DNA of 60,724 nucleotides. Source: Gammaproteobacteria bacterium HGW-Gammaproteobacteria-3 (lineage in GTDB: Bacteria; Pseudomonadota; Gammaproteobacteria; Methylococcales; Methylomonadaceae). The stretch spans positions 1 to 60,724 of the forward strand of contig PGZD01000006.1 of NCBI GenBank assembly GCA_002843155.1, written 5' to 3'. The position numbers were made by a program, and so were the translations under genes. The notes beneath the pieces were generated by a model, which was given only the letters and a program-made list of their open reading frames with translations, did not search any database and was not told the origin of the DNA. Positions 8,381-16,904 of the stretch are shown here, in pieces. Each line of letters begins with the position of its first letter. Position 1 is the stretch's first letter.

Positions 8381-9919
8381 TTATTTACTTCCTTTCCATA
8401 AAAGAACTATATATTGCTCGTGGAATCCGTAATCCAGAAAAACACGGAGTGATGCTATATTTTTCGGCATAACTTCAGCTAACACAGTATTAATTTCAGG
8501 GTAATTTTGTAGCAACCAATCTTGGCTAGCTCGCAATAAACTCTCTCCCATTCCTCGTCCCGTCATTTCTGGATTAAGGTAGATGGAAATCTCTGCCTGT
8601 CGTAAATCGACAAAATCGTAACGTATAACACCAACCTCTTTACCGCTTAATCTTCCCAGAAGCAACGCTCGTTTCGGGTCGGACAAACTTCGATTCCACC
8701 AAGCCAGATGCGTCTCCAAGCTCACGGGGGATGGATCAAAAAAATAGCGCCGTGTTGCTTCATTGTTTCGCCATGGCCAAACAAGTAAGGCATCGTCAGT
8801 AATGGCTAATCTGACATCAACAACCGCATCGCACGTCTCCTCTAAACCTGCATAACCTAGCTTTCTGATGACGCGCAATACCCCCCGACCATCTATTGCT
8901 TGCATACTCTTGCTAGAAATGAACTGTCTTAAAAAACTATTCTCAATGAGCGTGCTCGCATGGCTTTGGATTGTAGCGTTCAAGTTGTTCTTGATTTCTG
9001 GCGAATATACCAATCCCTCTCGTGCAGCATCTGCAACTTGCTCCTGCTGGTTATCTGCGGTACAAAAAGCCAAAGTGGGCAATCCCAAACAACACCGCTC
9101 CCATGTTGCAGAGCCTCCCGCGCCAATCGCCAAATCGGCAGTTGCCATCAACTCCGCCATCTTGTTAGTTTGTACATGACAAATAAACCCATACTGCTCA
9201 CATGCCATTTTAATTTGTTCACGGCAAGGATGCTGTGCGCCTATCACCACATCAACATGCAAATCAGAAATGCCAGTCTCGGACAGTGCATCAATTGCAC
9301 GTCCTGTGTAGTTATCAGCATCTACACCACCAAAAAACACCAATAGTCGTTTGACAGCGCCCGTACGCGGCTTGACCTGTTCGTGCAGTTGCCGAAACTC
9401 ATCACGCAGCAAAGCATAACGCGGCCCCAGCAATAATTGGCAATGCGCTGGCACCTTATCGGCATAGCGCGTTTGCATGTCTGCATAGAAGTTCTGGTCA
9501 AGCAGCACATCGCAATCGTGTTGACGATCGGCAATGTCGTCGATGACCATAATCTGCCTGGCGGAGCTGCGCATTGCACTTTCCCAGCGCGCATCCAGCG
9601 CATAGTGGTCAACGATCAACCAATCCCAGGCTCGATCAGAAAGTGCCTGAATGGTAGCTTCCGCATCCTGTGTTTGACTGGTTCCCAGCCAATGAGCATG
9701 CGCCAATTCATCTATTAGTGCTGCACTTTCATTGTTATCCAACGAGGCGAGCTCCATGGCTTTTGCTGCCAGCATGTCGCGCAAATGAACGGGCAGTTCG
9801 CGGCTGACAAAGCGAATGTGGGCACCTCGTTGTTTCAAGCTATCCGCCAGAGTCAGGCAGCGCATGAAATGTCCGGTGCCGATTTGCCTGGTTGCGTCGG
9901 TGCGAAAGGCGATGTTCAT
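8381..9919 (-). CDS. pseG: PseG-PseH fusion: UDP-sugar hydrolase and N-acetyltransferase
   Basis: A 512-residue two-domain protein. Residues 1 to about 345 are PseG, the hydrolase that releases UDP from UDP-2,4-diacetamido-2,4,6-trideoxy-L-altrose: GTGHFMRC at 14-21 contains His17, the catalytic His position of known PseG, and IGAGGSATWE binds the nucleotide. From about 365 to the end is a GNAT domain (MTGRGMGESLLRASQDWL, then NIASLRVFLDYGF) like PseH, which acetylates the 4-amino group before PseG acts. One polypeptide thus covers two successive steps. Its start overlaps the stop of the DUF3368 toxin gene by four bases. Confidence 0.9.
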   Translation of the reverse strand: MNIAFRTDATRQIGTGHFMRCLTLADSLKQRGAHIRFVSRELPVHLRDMLAAKAMELASLDNNESAALIDELAHAHWLGTSQTQDAEATIQALSDRAWDWLIVDHYALDARWESAMRSSARQIMVIDDIADRQHDCDVLLDQNFYADMQTRYADKVPAHCQLLLGPRYALLRDEFRQLHEQVKPRTGAVKRLLVFFGGVDADNYTGRAIDALSETGISDLHVDVVIGAQHPCREQIKMACEQYGFICHVQTNKMAELMATADLAIGAGGSATWERCCLGLPTLAFCTADNQQEQVADAAREGLVYSPEIKNNLNATIQSHASTLIENSFLRQFISSKSMQAIDGRGVLRVIRKLGYAGLEETCDAVVDVRLAITDDALLVWPWRNNEATRRYFFDPSPVSLETHLAWWNRSLSDPKRALLLGRLSGKEVGVIRYDFVDLRQAEISIYLNPEMTGRGMGESLLRASQDWLLQNYPEINTVLAEVMPKNIASLRVFLDYGFHEQYIVLLWKGSK

Positions 9920-10413
9920 GATGCATGATCTCGCTGGGTAATCTCACCGGCCAATTCAAGGACGGTTTGTATCAAACTCTCGCTCATAAAGACTGGGCTG
10001 GCGGCAATTTGATCGATCAAGGGTGCTACGAGTGGGATCAAACCGATTCGTTTGGCTTGAAGCAAAACGCCTAAAGAGCCCACTGTTTTGATCTGGTTAA
10101 TTTTTGCAACCTTGCGACCACGCTTGTCATCAATGAGTAGGTAGTCGGCAGCCACATCCTTGTAGAGTAGCATGGCCTGGGTTTCGCCAACATCGGCAAA
10201 AGCATCCAGGTAAACATACCGTTGCATATCCACCGCGCGAACCTTCTCATGCAGATAGTTTCTCAGACGTGCAGATTGCGGCTTATCAAGTGCAGTTACT
10301 TCAGAAAAAACGGCCTCAGGTACGAGAACGTTGCCGAAGAGTGCTTCAAGTAGGGTGAGACTGTCACAGGTCGCAAGGGCAATAAGCGCTGAGGCATCTG
10401 CTACCAAAATCAT
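9916..10413 (-). CDS. DUF3368 PIN-like toxin
   Basis: A 165-residue protein with a PIN-like fold. VADASALIALA at the start holds the first conserved Asp, EAVFSEV follows, and GETQAML and LLIDDKRGRKVA carry the later acidic residues. DUF3368 proteins are the ribonuclease partners of UPF0175 antitoxins. It overlaps the antitoxin gene upstream (10410-10413) and the pseG start downstream by four bases each, so the toxin gene is translationally linked to the sugar-pathway gene. All expected acidic residues look present, so it is probably active. Confidence 0.85.
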   Translation of the reverse strand: MILVADASALIALATCDSLTLLEALFGNVLVPEAVFSEVTALDKPQSARLRNYLHEKVRAVDMQRYVYLDAFADVGETQAMLLYKDVAADYLLIDDKRGRKVAKINQIKTVGSLGVLLQAKRIGLIPLVAPLIDQIAASPVFMSESLIQTVLELAGEITQRDHAS

Positions 10414-10661
10414 GTTAGGTTAAATCCAGCCAGTTCTTCAAGCAACTCATCGCGCGTGATGTCGATGACAGGTATCCTGTTTGTCTTGCAGATACTCATG
10501 AAGTCATAAAGGTTGACTCCTGCCAATTCTGCAGCTTTGACAAGCGTTACCCTCTCACGCTGGTAGAGCCAAAGGGCATAAGAGGTGCGAACTTCCTGCT
10601 GAATATCGGACACTGCCTGAAATGCTACAAAGTCATTGGGTAAGTCGATTGCTATTTGCAT
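10410..10661 (-). CDS. UPF0175 antitoxin
   Basis: Eighty-three residues from the ATG at 10661, which has a GGAG site nine bases upstream. A longer in-frame reading to 10862 exists, but that extension runs through the antisense-like remains of pseF and pseG and is not protein-like. The product IDLPNDF...EVRTSYALWLYQRERVTLVKAAELAGVNLYDF is the UPF0175 pattern, with a helix-turn-helix-like segment in the middle. It would neutralise the DUF3368 toxin encoded next and probably autoregulates the pair. Overlap with the toxin gene is four bases. Confidence 0.87.
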   Translation of the reverse strand: MQIAIDLPNDFVAFQAVSDIQQEVRTSYALWLYQRERVTLVKAAELAGVNLYDFMSICKTNRIPVIDITRDELLEELAGFNLT

Positions 10662-10804
10662 GATTGGTCTCCAAATGGGGGCGAGTTGAGAAATGTTGCA
10701 CCGCGATGTTTTAATCCATACGCCAAAGTCAGGCAGCGCATGAAATGGCCCGTGCCGATTTGGCTGGTGGTGTCGGCGCGGAAGGCGATGTGATGGACAG
10801 CCAT
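10652..10804 (-). pseudogene. Truncated second copy of the pseG 5' end
   Basis: A 50-codon frame starting two bases after pseF. The reading TSQIGTGHFMRCLTLAYGLK is almost the same as residues 10-29 of the intact PseG, including the catalytic-site His. Similarity ends near 10700 and the frame closes inside the first codons of the UPF0175 gene. As with pseI, the nucleotide sequence differs from the intact gene at many third positions. It has kept its place directly after pseF, which is where an uninterrupted pseG would be expected. Confidence 0.85.
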
Positions 10805-10806
10805 GT

Positions 10807-11502
10807 TTACCCCTTACGCTCCATGATAATGGGAACCAATATCTCGGCTCGTTCCCAATCATCCTGGGTATCGATGTCCTGAACCCGCCAACGGGGAATC
10901 ATGACCGGCTTCGTGCGCCGATCAAAGATGCGCTTGCCCTCCAGCCATGCCGAAGGCCGTCCCCAATAGAATTGTCCTGCGTCATGGAGGGCAACGGGCA
11001 AATCCTGGGAACGCGTTGCGAAATGCTCCGGAAAAAACATCTCTATGCCGCCTTCAGTCGTTTGTTTGAACGAACGGAAGATCGGCGCGGCAAAGTCGGT
11101 TACCGTGAATGCATAGTCCCAATCACCTGAATTAAGAGCATCCCATCCCTGTTTGAGGTCATTTTTCTGCACAAACGGCGCTGTCGCATAGATGCAGCAC
11201 ACGGCTTTCAGATTGAGTCCTTGATCTAAAGCCCATTGCGTCGCATGAGCGATTACAGGCGTGGTTCCGGCATAGTCGTTGGAGAGTTCTTCAGGGCGCA
11301 TGAAAGGAACTTCCGCCCCCCAATGTTTAGCCACTTCAGCAATCTCGGCATCATCCGTCGAGACAATAATGCGCTCGAACAGATGCGATGCCTGGGCAGC
11401 CTCAATCGACCAAGCGATCATAGGCTTGCCGCAGAAAGACTTGATATTTTTGCGTGGGATGCGTTTACTTCCGCCGCGAGCGGGGATGACGGCTATTTTC
11501 AT
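10807..11502 (-). CDS. pseF: CMP-pseudaminic acid synthase PseF
   Basis: A 231-residue cytidylyltransferase that activates pseudaminic acid with CTP to give CMP-Pse, the glycosyl donor. The family motif IPARGGSKRIPRKNI is at 6-20, FCGKPMIAWSI at 23-33 and IIVSTDDAEIAEVA at 45-58. The C-terminal part (FDRRTKPVMIPRWRVQDIDT) is typical of PseF and NeuA. It follows pseC with a four-base overlap. Since all other pse genes are here, PseF is preferred over NeuA. Confidence 0.92.
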   Translation of the reverse strand: MKIAVIPARGGSKRIPRKNIKSFCGKPMIAWSIEAAQASHLFERIIVSTDDAEIAEVAKHWGAEVPFMRPEELSNDYAGTTPVIAHATQWALDQGLNLKAVCCIYATAPFVQKNDLKQGWDALNSGDWDYAFTVTDFAAPIFRSFKQTTEGGIEMFFPEHFATRSQDLPVALHDAGQFYWGRPSAWLEGKRIFDRRTKPVMIPRWRVQDIDTQDDWERAEILVPIIMERKG

Positions 11503-12671
11503 TTTGTAGTGAACCGTTGTAATGCTTCGCTCACTTTGTCTTGCTGGGCTTCAGTCAGTCCCGGATACATCGGTAGGCTGATCGCTTCGGCATAGTACCG
11601 CTCTGCTTCCGGACAATACCCTGCCTTGAATCCCTGGGCTTCATAGTAAGGCTGCCGATGCACAGGGATGTAATGCAGGTTAACGCCGATGCCTGCTGCA
11701 CGCATTTCCTCAAACACTTGGCGATGTGTACAGTCAATCTCTTTTAACTTCAAACGGATCACATACAGATGCAAAGCGGAATAGCTGTCTGCGTGCTGCC
11801 AAGGCGTGATCACCGGCAGTTCAGCCAGAAGCTGGTCATATCGCTTGGCGATGGTGTGCCGTTTGGCGACGAATTCGTCCAGCCGCTGCATTTGACTCAA
11901 CCCCAGTGCGGCTTGCAAGTCAGTCATGCGGTAGTTGAAGCCAAGGTCGATTTGCTGGTAGTACCAGGAACCATCCGGCGTATGGGTCATCTCGTCCACA
12001 TCACGGGTGATGCCGTGACTGCGCAGTAACTGCATGCGTTTGGCCAACCGCTCATTGTTAGTCAGCGCCATGCCGCCTTCACCCGTGGTAATGATCTTGA
12101 CCGGGTGGAAGCTGAATACGGTGATGTCGCTGTAACGACAGCTCCCGATCGGTTCGCCGCGATATTTTCCGCCAATGGCGTGCGAAGCGTCTTCGATAAT
12201 TTTAAAGCCGTAGCGGTTCGATAGCGCCTTGATTTCGCGCATCTCACACGATTGACCGGCAAAGTGTACGAGAATAATCACTTTAGGTAGCCGGTTCTGT
12301 TTATCCGCTTGTTCAAGTTTTTGATGCAATGCATCCACGCTCATGTTGTAGGTGCGTGGGTCTATATCGACGAAATCCACCCGAGCGCCACAATAAAGTG
12401 CGCAATTCGCAGATGCCACAAAAGTGTTTGGGCTGGTCCATACCCAGTCACCAGAGCCAACGTTCAAGGCCAGACAGGCAATATGCAAGACCGATGTCGC
12501 GCTGTTAGCTGCGACGGCATAAGTGGCGCCACAGTAATCGGCAACCGCTTTTTCAAATGCTGGCACAGCCGGGCCTTGGGTTAAGTAATCAGAACGCAAT
12601 ACATCTGAAACTGCCTGGATATCTGCATCAGAAATATCCTGGCGCCCATAAGGGATATAGGCTGACATCAA
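11499..12671 (-). CDS. pseC: UDP-4-amino-4,6-dideoxy-N-acetyl-beta-L-altrosamine transaminase PseC
   Basis: A 390-residue PLP-dependent aminotransferase of the DegT/DnrJ/EryC1 family. Lys192 in FSFHPVKIITTGEGGM is the Schiff-base Lys, Asp161 in IIEDASHAIGG contacts the pyridine nitrogen, and YGRQDISDADIQAV starts the protein as in known PseC. It transfers an amino group from glutamate to C4 of the keto sugar made by PseB. Overlaps of four bases with both pseB and pseF show a tight operon. The length fits the family. Confidence 0.93.
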   Translation of the reverse strand: MMSAYIPYGRQDISDADIQAVSDVLRSDYLTQGPAVPAFEKAVADYCGATYAVAANSATSVLHIACLALNVGSGDWVWTSPNTFVASANCALYCGARVDFVDIDPRTYNMSVDALHQKLEQADKQNRLPKVIILVHFAGQSCEMREIKALSNRYGFKIIEDASHAIGGKYRGEPIGSCRYSDITVFSFHPVKIITTGEGGMALTNNERLAKRMQLLRSHGITRDVDEMTHTPDGSWYYQQIDLGFNYRMTDLQAALGLSQMQRLDEFVAKRHTIAKRYDQLLAELPVITPWQHADSYSALHLYVIRLKLKEIDCTHRQVFEEMRAAGIGVNLHYIPVHRQPYYEAQGFKAGYCPEAERYYAEAISLPMYPGLTEAQQDKVSEALQRFTTK

Positions 12672-13666
12672 ATGGTCCCGATTTTGGCGCGGTTAATTTC
12701 AATCCATTCCTGTAGCACTTTCACATCCATCCATTCGGAATTATTGTCGGACGAATAGGTGAAGCCCTCAGGAACCTTAATACCCTTCTTGATACGGTTA
12801 ACATCAGAACTCCACTGATGAATTGCAGGTAAAATTTTGAAGTATTCGGGATATTCGTAGGTGTGATAGGAATCTTCCTGGCTGATCATTTGCTCGTGCA
12901 GCTTTTCCCCCGGTCTAATGCCGATAATCTCATGCTCTGCATCGGGCGCAACAGCTTTGGCAATATCGGTAATGGTCATGGACGGAATTTTTTTGACATA
13001 AATTTCGCCGCCGACCATGTCCTGAAAGGCATGCCAAACCAATTCAACTCCTTGTTCCAGGGTGATCATAAAACGCGTCATGCGGGGATCGGTAATCGGT
13101 AACTTGCCTGTGTCGGCTTGAGTTAGAAAAAATGGGATAACTGAGCCACGAGAACCCATTACGTTACCGTAACGCACCACACCAAATCGGGTTTCCTGGC
13201 CTCCGGCGTAGGAATTACCGGCAACAAAAAGTTTGTCCGATGCCAACTTGGTCGCACCATAAAGATTTACCGGGCTGCTGGCTTTATCAGTAGATAAAGC
13301 CACTACCCTTTTTACACCTTGGTCAATACAGGTATCGATAAGGTTCATTGCGCCGTTGATGTTGGTTTTGATGCACTCAAAAGGATTGTATTCCGCAGTT
13401 GGAACAATCTTGGTAGCGGCCGCATGAACAACATAATCGATACCATTTAACGCACGATGCAATCGGTCTTTGTCTCGCACGTCGCCAATAAAAAAACGAA
13501 CGCGGGGATCATCGCCATATAGTTTTGCCATTTCCCACTGTTTCATTTCATCACGGGAAAACACAATTAATCGTTTTGGATTGAACCGAGCCAAAGTCAT
13601 CGGTACAAAAGTGTGACCAAAAGAGCCTGTACCACCGGTTATTAAAATATTTTTACCATTAAACAC
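12668..13666 (-). CDS. pseB: UDP-GlcNAc 4,6-dehydratase (inverting) PseB
   Basis: A 332-residue short-chain dehydrogenase that begins the pseudaminic acid pathway by converting UDP-GlcNAc to the 4-keto-L-arabino sugar. GGTGSFG at 11-17 binds NADP, STDKAS at 125-130 gives the Asp127-Lys128 pair of inverting dehydratases, and Tyr136/Lys140 form the YxxxK pair. No transmembrane segments are present, unlike the WbpM/PglF retaining enzymes. It is the first gene of the minus-strand pse operon; the DNA upstream holds palindromic repeats. Confidence 0.95.
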   Translation of the reverse strand: MFNGKNILITGGTGSFGHTFVPMTLARFNPKRLIVFSRDEMKQWEMAKLYGDDPRVRFFIGDVRDKDRLHRALNGIDYVVHAAATKIVPTAEYNPFECIKTNINGAMNLIDTCIDQGVKRVVALSTDKASSPVNLYGATKLASDKLFVAGNSYAGGQETRFGVVRYGNVMGSRGSVIPFFLTQADTGKLPITDPRMTRFMITLEQGVELVWHAFQDMVGGEIYVKKIPSMTITDIAKAVAPDAEHEIIGIRPGEKLHEQMISQEDSYHTYEYPEYFKILPAIHQWSSDVNRIKKGIKVPEGFTYSSDNNSEWMDVKVLQEWIEINRAKIGTI

Positions 13667-13740
13667 TTAACTCACCCTGATGTTTGCAGCTTTTAAAAAG
13701 CTGTTCGCCTTGTCGATATAGCGGGAAAAACAGGCTTCCT

Positions 13741-13855
13741 CATTCCCACGCGCCGCGTGGGAATGCAGTTAACGACGCGCCAGCGTCACGAAGCGGGACG
13801 CTGGCGCGTCCGCGCTCGGTTCCCACGCAGCGCGTGCGAACCAGTTAAAAAGACG
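13741..13855. repeat. Cluster of REP-like palindromes, copy 2
   Basis: Three palindromes follow one another. The first is TTCCCACGC/GCGTGGGAA at 13743-13762, the second a 14-base stem GACGCGCCAGCGTC at about 13774-13810, and the third a TTCCCACGCAGCGCGTG unit followed by CCAGTTAAA that matches 161-208. The arrangement resembles a bacterial interspersed mosaic element. It separates pseB from pyrF and could end transcription or stabilise mRNA ends. Confidence 0.75.
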
Positions 13856-13935
13856 CTCCCGTTGACTGATTCTATCAAGTGTATCCCATCCCGATTGCCG
13901 CGTCACCGCTTTGTTGGCCAAAAACGCAGGAGAGA

Positions 13936-14658
13936 TTAAAATTGCGCGGCGATTTGTTGCTGAATTTTTTCAGCCATGGCTTTCGGGTTTTCGGCGTCGC
14001 GGATGGGGCGGCCTACGACAATATAATCGGCGCCGTTTTGAAAGGCTTGCTCCACGCTCACTACGCGTTTTTGATCGTCATCCTCACGATTGTCAACCGG
14101 TCTGACGCCGGGCGTGATGACAAGCAGGCGATGCGCCAGTTCCTGCCGCAGCAGGGGCACTTCAAGGCCGGAGGAAACGATGCCGTCGCAGCCGATGTGC
14201 AAGGCGCGCCTGGCGCGTGACAATACCAGTTCCCGAATATCGCATTGAAACCCCAGATCGTCCAGGTCGCCGCGATCGAGACTGGTCAAGGCGGTTACCG
14301 CCAGCACTTTGAGATCGCCTTTTTCCTGGACGGCGGCGGCCATGATGGCGTCGTTGCCGTGGATGGTGGCAAAATCCACGCCTTTACTGCTCAAGGCCCG
14401 AATTGCGCGTCCTACCGTGGCCGGAATGTCAAAAAACTTCAAATCGACGAAAACTTTCTTATGTCGCTGTTTAAGCCATTCAATAAAGCCGAAATAATCG
14501 CCGGACATGAATAATTCCATGCCGGCTTTGTAAAAAATAACCGAATCACCCAGTGTTTCCACCAGAGCCTGCGCTTCGGCTATGCTGGGGACATCCAGCG
14601 CCATAATCAGGCGTTCGCGGGAGGGGATAACTTGAGTCGAGATAAAAGTAGTTGTCAT
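13936..14658 (-). CDS. pyrF: Orotidine 5'-phosphate decarboxylase PyrF
   Basis: A 240-residue TIM-barrel enzyme that decarboxylates OMP to UMP, the last step of de novo UMP synthesis. The active-site set is visible: Asp22 in LIMALDVPS, Lys44 in FYKAGMELF, and the DLKFFDIP motif with Asp72, Lys74 and Asp77. The C-terminal phosphate-binding ADYIVVGRPI is intact. The first about 12 residues are non-conserved, so the start could lie slightly downstream. It is divergently transcribed from the AEC transporter gene. Confidence 0.95.
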   Translation of the reverse strand: MTTTFISTQVIPSRERLIMALDVPSIAEAQALVETLGDSVIFYKAGMELFMSGDYFGFIEWLKQRHKKVFVDLKFFDIPATVGRAIRALSSKGVDFATIHGNDAIMAAAVQEKGDLKVLAVTALTSLDRGDLDDLGFQCDIRELVLSRARRALHIGCDGIVSSGLEVPLLRQELAHRLLVITPGVRPVDNREDDDQKRVVSVEQAFQNGADYIVVGRPIRDAENPKAMAEKIQQQIAAQF

Positions 14659-14758
14659 TGTTCGGATTCAGCGTTCAGATTTTAAAAGTTTTATATTACC
14701 GGAACTTGTTTTCATCGCGAATGATAAAATACATTCATCTGAAAAAACATCCCGCGCT

Positions 14759-15685
14759 ATGATTTCAATATTGTTACAAATGGCCGTGCTGATTGCCTCC
14801 GGCAGCGTCTGGCAGCTATTCAGGCCGGCGGGACTGAGCGCCGATCATGTCCGGCCGGTGCTGACCACGGTAGTGTACTATTTATTCCTGCCGGCGATGG
14901 TGCTGGAGGTATTGTGGCGCGCCGATATTGGCCTTAAATCGTTGCAATACACCTTGCTGGGCGTGACTTCCATTGCGTTTGCGATGCTGTGCATCTGGCT
15001 GGCCGGACGCTTGCTGAAATTCGATGACCGGCGTTTGGGTGCGATGATTCTGGCCACGGCTTTCCCGAATGTCACTTATCTGGGGCTGCCGGTATTGGAG
15101 CAGACCTTCGGTTATTGGGCGCGTTCGGTGGCGATACAAATAGATTTGTTTGCCAGTGCGCCTTTTTTGTTCACGGCGGGTATCATGGTGGCCCGGCGTT
15201 TCGGTGAGGACGGCTTGCGGCAACGTAAATCCGTTGTCTCGTATCTGAATGCGCCGCCTTTCTGGGCTGCGTTTTTGGCGGTTCTGCTCAATCTGAATCA
15301 GATACCGATACCGCTCTGGCTGGGCGGCGTGTTGCAAAAACTATCGGCGGGCGTGGTGCCACTTATGCTGTTTTCCTTAGGCTTGGCCTTGAACTGGCAA
15401 TCGGTGAATCTGCGCAATCTGCCTTTCGTGGTGCCGGTGATCGCCATTAAAATGCTCATCATGCCTTTATTTGCGCTGTGGTTCGCCGGATTTTTAACGC
15501 TGGAAGGGCAGAATAAAGCGGCGGCGGTATTGGAAATGGCGATGCCGAGCATGGTGCTGGGGCTGGTTTTTTGTGACCGTTACCGGCTCGACAGCGGTCT
15601 GTATGCCATGATTGTAACCCTGACCACGACTTTGAGTTTAATCACTTTGCCATTTTGGTACGATTTTTTAACCGGCCCTGTCTGA
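14759..15685 (+). CDS. AEC-family transporter
   Basis: A 308-residue inner-membrane protein with about ten hydrophobic segments of the auxin efflux carrier/malonate-type family. Typical pieces are VYYLFLPAMVLEVLWRADIG near residue 40, NVTYLGLPVLEQTFG near 103 with its conserved N and LP, and AMPSMVLGLVFCDRY near the end. These carriers move small organic anions; the substrate cannot be read from sequence. Its stop is immediately followed by the ATG of the CinA-like gene, so the two are probably cotranscribed. Confidence 0.82.
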   Translation: MISILLQMAVLIASGSVWQLFRPAGLSADHVRPVLTTVVYYLFLPAMVLEVLWRADIGLKSLQYTLLGVTSIAFAMLCIWLAGRLLKFDDRRLGAMILATAFPNVTYLGLPVLEQTFGYWARSVAIQIDLFASAPFLFTAGIMVARRFGEDGLRQRKSVVSYLNAPPFWAAFLAVLLNLNQIPIPLWLGGVLQKLSAGVVPLMLFSLGLALNWQSVNLRNLPFVVPVIAIKMLIMPLFALWFAGFLTLEGQNKAAAVLEMAMPSMVLGLVFCDRYRLDSGLYAMIVTLTTTLSLITLPFWYDFLTGPV

Positions 15686-16900
15686 ATGAATCCAACACTT
15701 GAAATTTTCTCCCAGGGCGAAGAGGTCGTTACCGGCCAGACCGTCGATACCAACGCCGCCTGGCTTGCACAGGAAAGTGTGCAACTGGGTTTTAACGTGA
15801 CCCGCCATACCGCCGTCGGCGACAAGCTCGGTGATTTGGTCGGCTTGCTCAGAGAAATTGCGACACGCGCCGATTGCTGTCTTTGTACCGGTGGCCTGGG
15901 CCCAACTTCGGATGATTTGACCGCCGAAGCGGTGGCGGAAGCTTTCGCCCTGCCGCTGCAATTCGACCCGGTCGCATACGCACAGATAGAGCGGTTTTTT
16001 AACTTCAGAAATCGCCCCATGGCCGCCATCAATCGCAAGCAGGCGCTGTTGCCTGCGGGCGCCCGGCGCATAGACAATGACTGGGGCACGGCGCCCGGTT
16101 TTGCCTTGCAGTATCAGCGCTGCTGGTTCGTGTTTCTGCCCGGTGTGCCTTCTGAAATGCGCCATTTATTCGATGAAAGCGTCAGAACCTTATTGACCGA
16201 TCGATTTTCGTTACAGCCGGGACAATTGATTACGCTTAAAACGCTCGGTATCGGCGAATCCGATTTGCAAACCGTGCTGGCGCCTATCGCGCTGCCCGAA
16301 CAGGTTCAGTTGGGTTTTCGCGCCGGTATCGAGCATGTCGAGACCAAATTACTTTTTCCCCACGATTTTCCGCGTCAACACATGACCGAACTGGTGCAGG
16401 CCATGGCGCAAGCCATTGGCGCCTATGTCTTCGGCATCGATGGTCCGGATGCGCCGGTCGGCGATTTGGCCGATGTCGTCAATACGCTGATGAACGCGCA
16501 GCAGCGCACGGCGGCGTTTGTCGAAAGTGCAAGCCAGGGTTTGCTGGCGGCAAAATGTATAGGCTGCAACTGGCTGCTCGAAACCCGTTTTAACCGGGCC
16601 GAGGCTCAAGCGCCGCAAAACCCGGCGGTAACGGCTGATTGGTGGGAACTGGCCAAAAACCTGGCTGCGGCAACACAACAGCGCAGCGGCGCGGATTTGG
16701 TGCTGGTGCAGCTTTATCAAGGCGATGACGCTCTATTTCACGATAAAGACCTGAGCATTGTCCTTTATAATGTACTGCTCACGACGGAAGGTTTCCGCGA
16801 GCAGAGCCATACCATCAACGGTACTCTCAAGCGAAAGCAAAATCAGGCGGCGTTACTGGCGCTGGATTTTTTGCGACGCTATTTACAAGATAAAAATTAA
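15686..16900 (+). CDS. cinA: CinA-family protein with a diverged C-terminal domain
   Basis: A 404-residue protein. The N-terminal half is the MoaB-like/COG1058 domain (EIFSQGEEVVTGQTVDTNAAWLAQ; CTGGLGPTSDDLTAEAVAEA), which in CinA is an ADP-ribose pyrophosphatase. The C-terminal ~150 residues align in position with the PncC nicotinamide-nucleotide amidase domain, but the usual ESCTGG loop reads ESASQG, so deamidase activity is doubtful. CinA-type proteins recycle pyridine nucleotides. It starts directly at the stop of the transporter gene. Confidence 0.8.
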   Translation: MNPTLEIFSQGEEVVTGQTVDTNAAWLAQESVQLGFNVTRHTAVGDKLGDLVGLLREIATRADCCLCTGGLGPTSDDLTAEAVAEAFALPLQFDPVAYAQIERFFNFRNRPMAAINRKQALLPAGARRIDNDWGTAPGFALQYQRCWFVFLPGVPSEMRHLFDESVRTLLTDRFSLQPGQLITLKTLGIGESDLQTVLAPIALPEQVQLGFRAGIEHVETKLLFPHDFPRQHMTELVQAMAQAIGAYVFGIDGPDAPVGDLADVVNTLMNAQQRTAAFVESASQGLLAAKCIGCNWLLETRFNRAEAQAPQNPAVTADWWELAKNLAAATQQRSGADLVLVQLYQGDDALFHDKDLSIVLYNVLLTTEGFREQSHTINGTLKRKQNQAALLALDFLRRYLQDKN

Positions 16901-16904
16901 ATTC

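Noticed and set aside
10662-10862. N-terminal extension of the UPF0175 frame to 150 residues
   Set aside because: It runs through the 3' end of pseF and the pseG fragment in a different frame; the ATG at 10661 has a ribosome site and gives the normal family length.
13741-13855. Possible CRISPR array or att site
   Set aside because: The palindromes differ in length and are not separated by unique spacers of constant size; they fit REP-type repeats.
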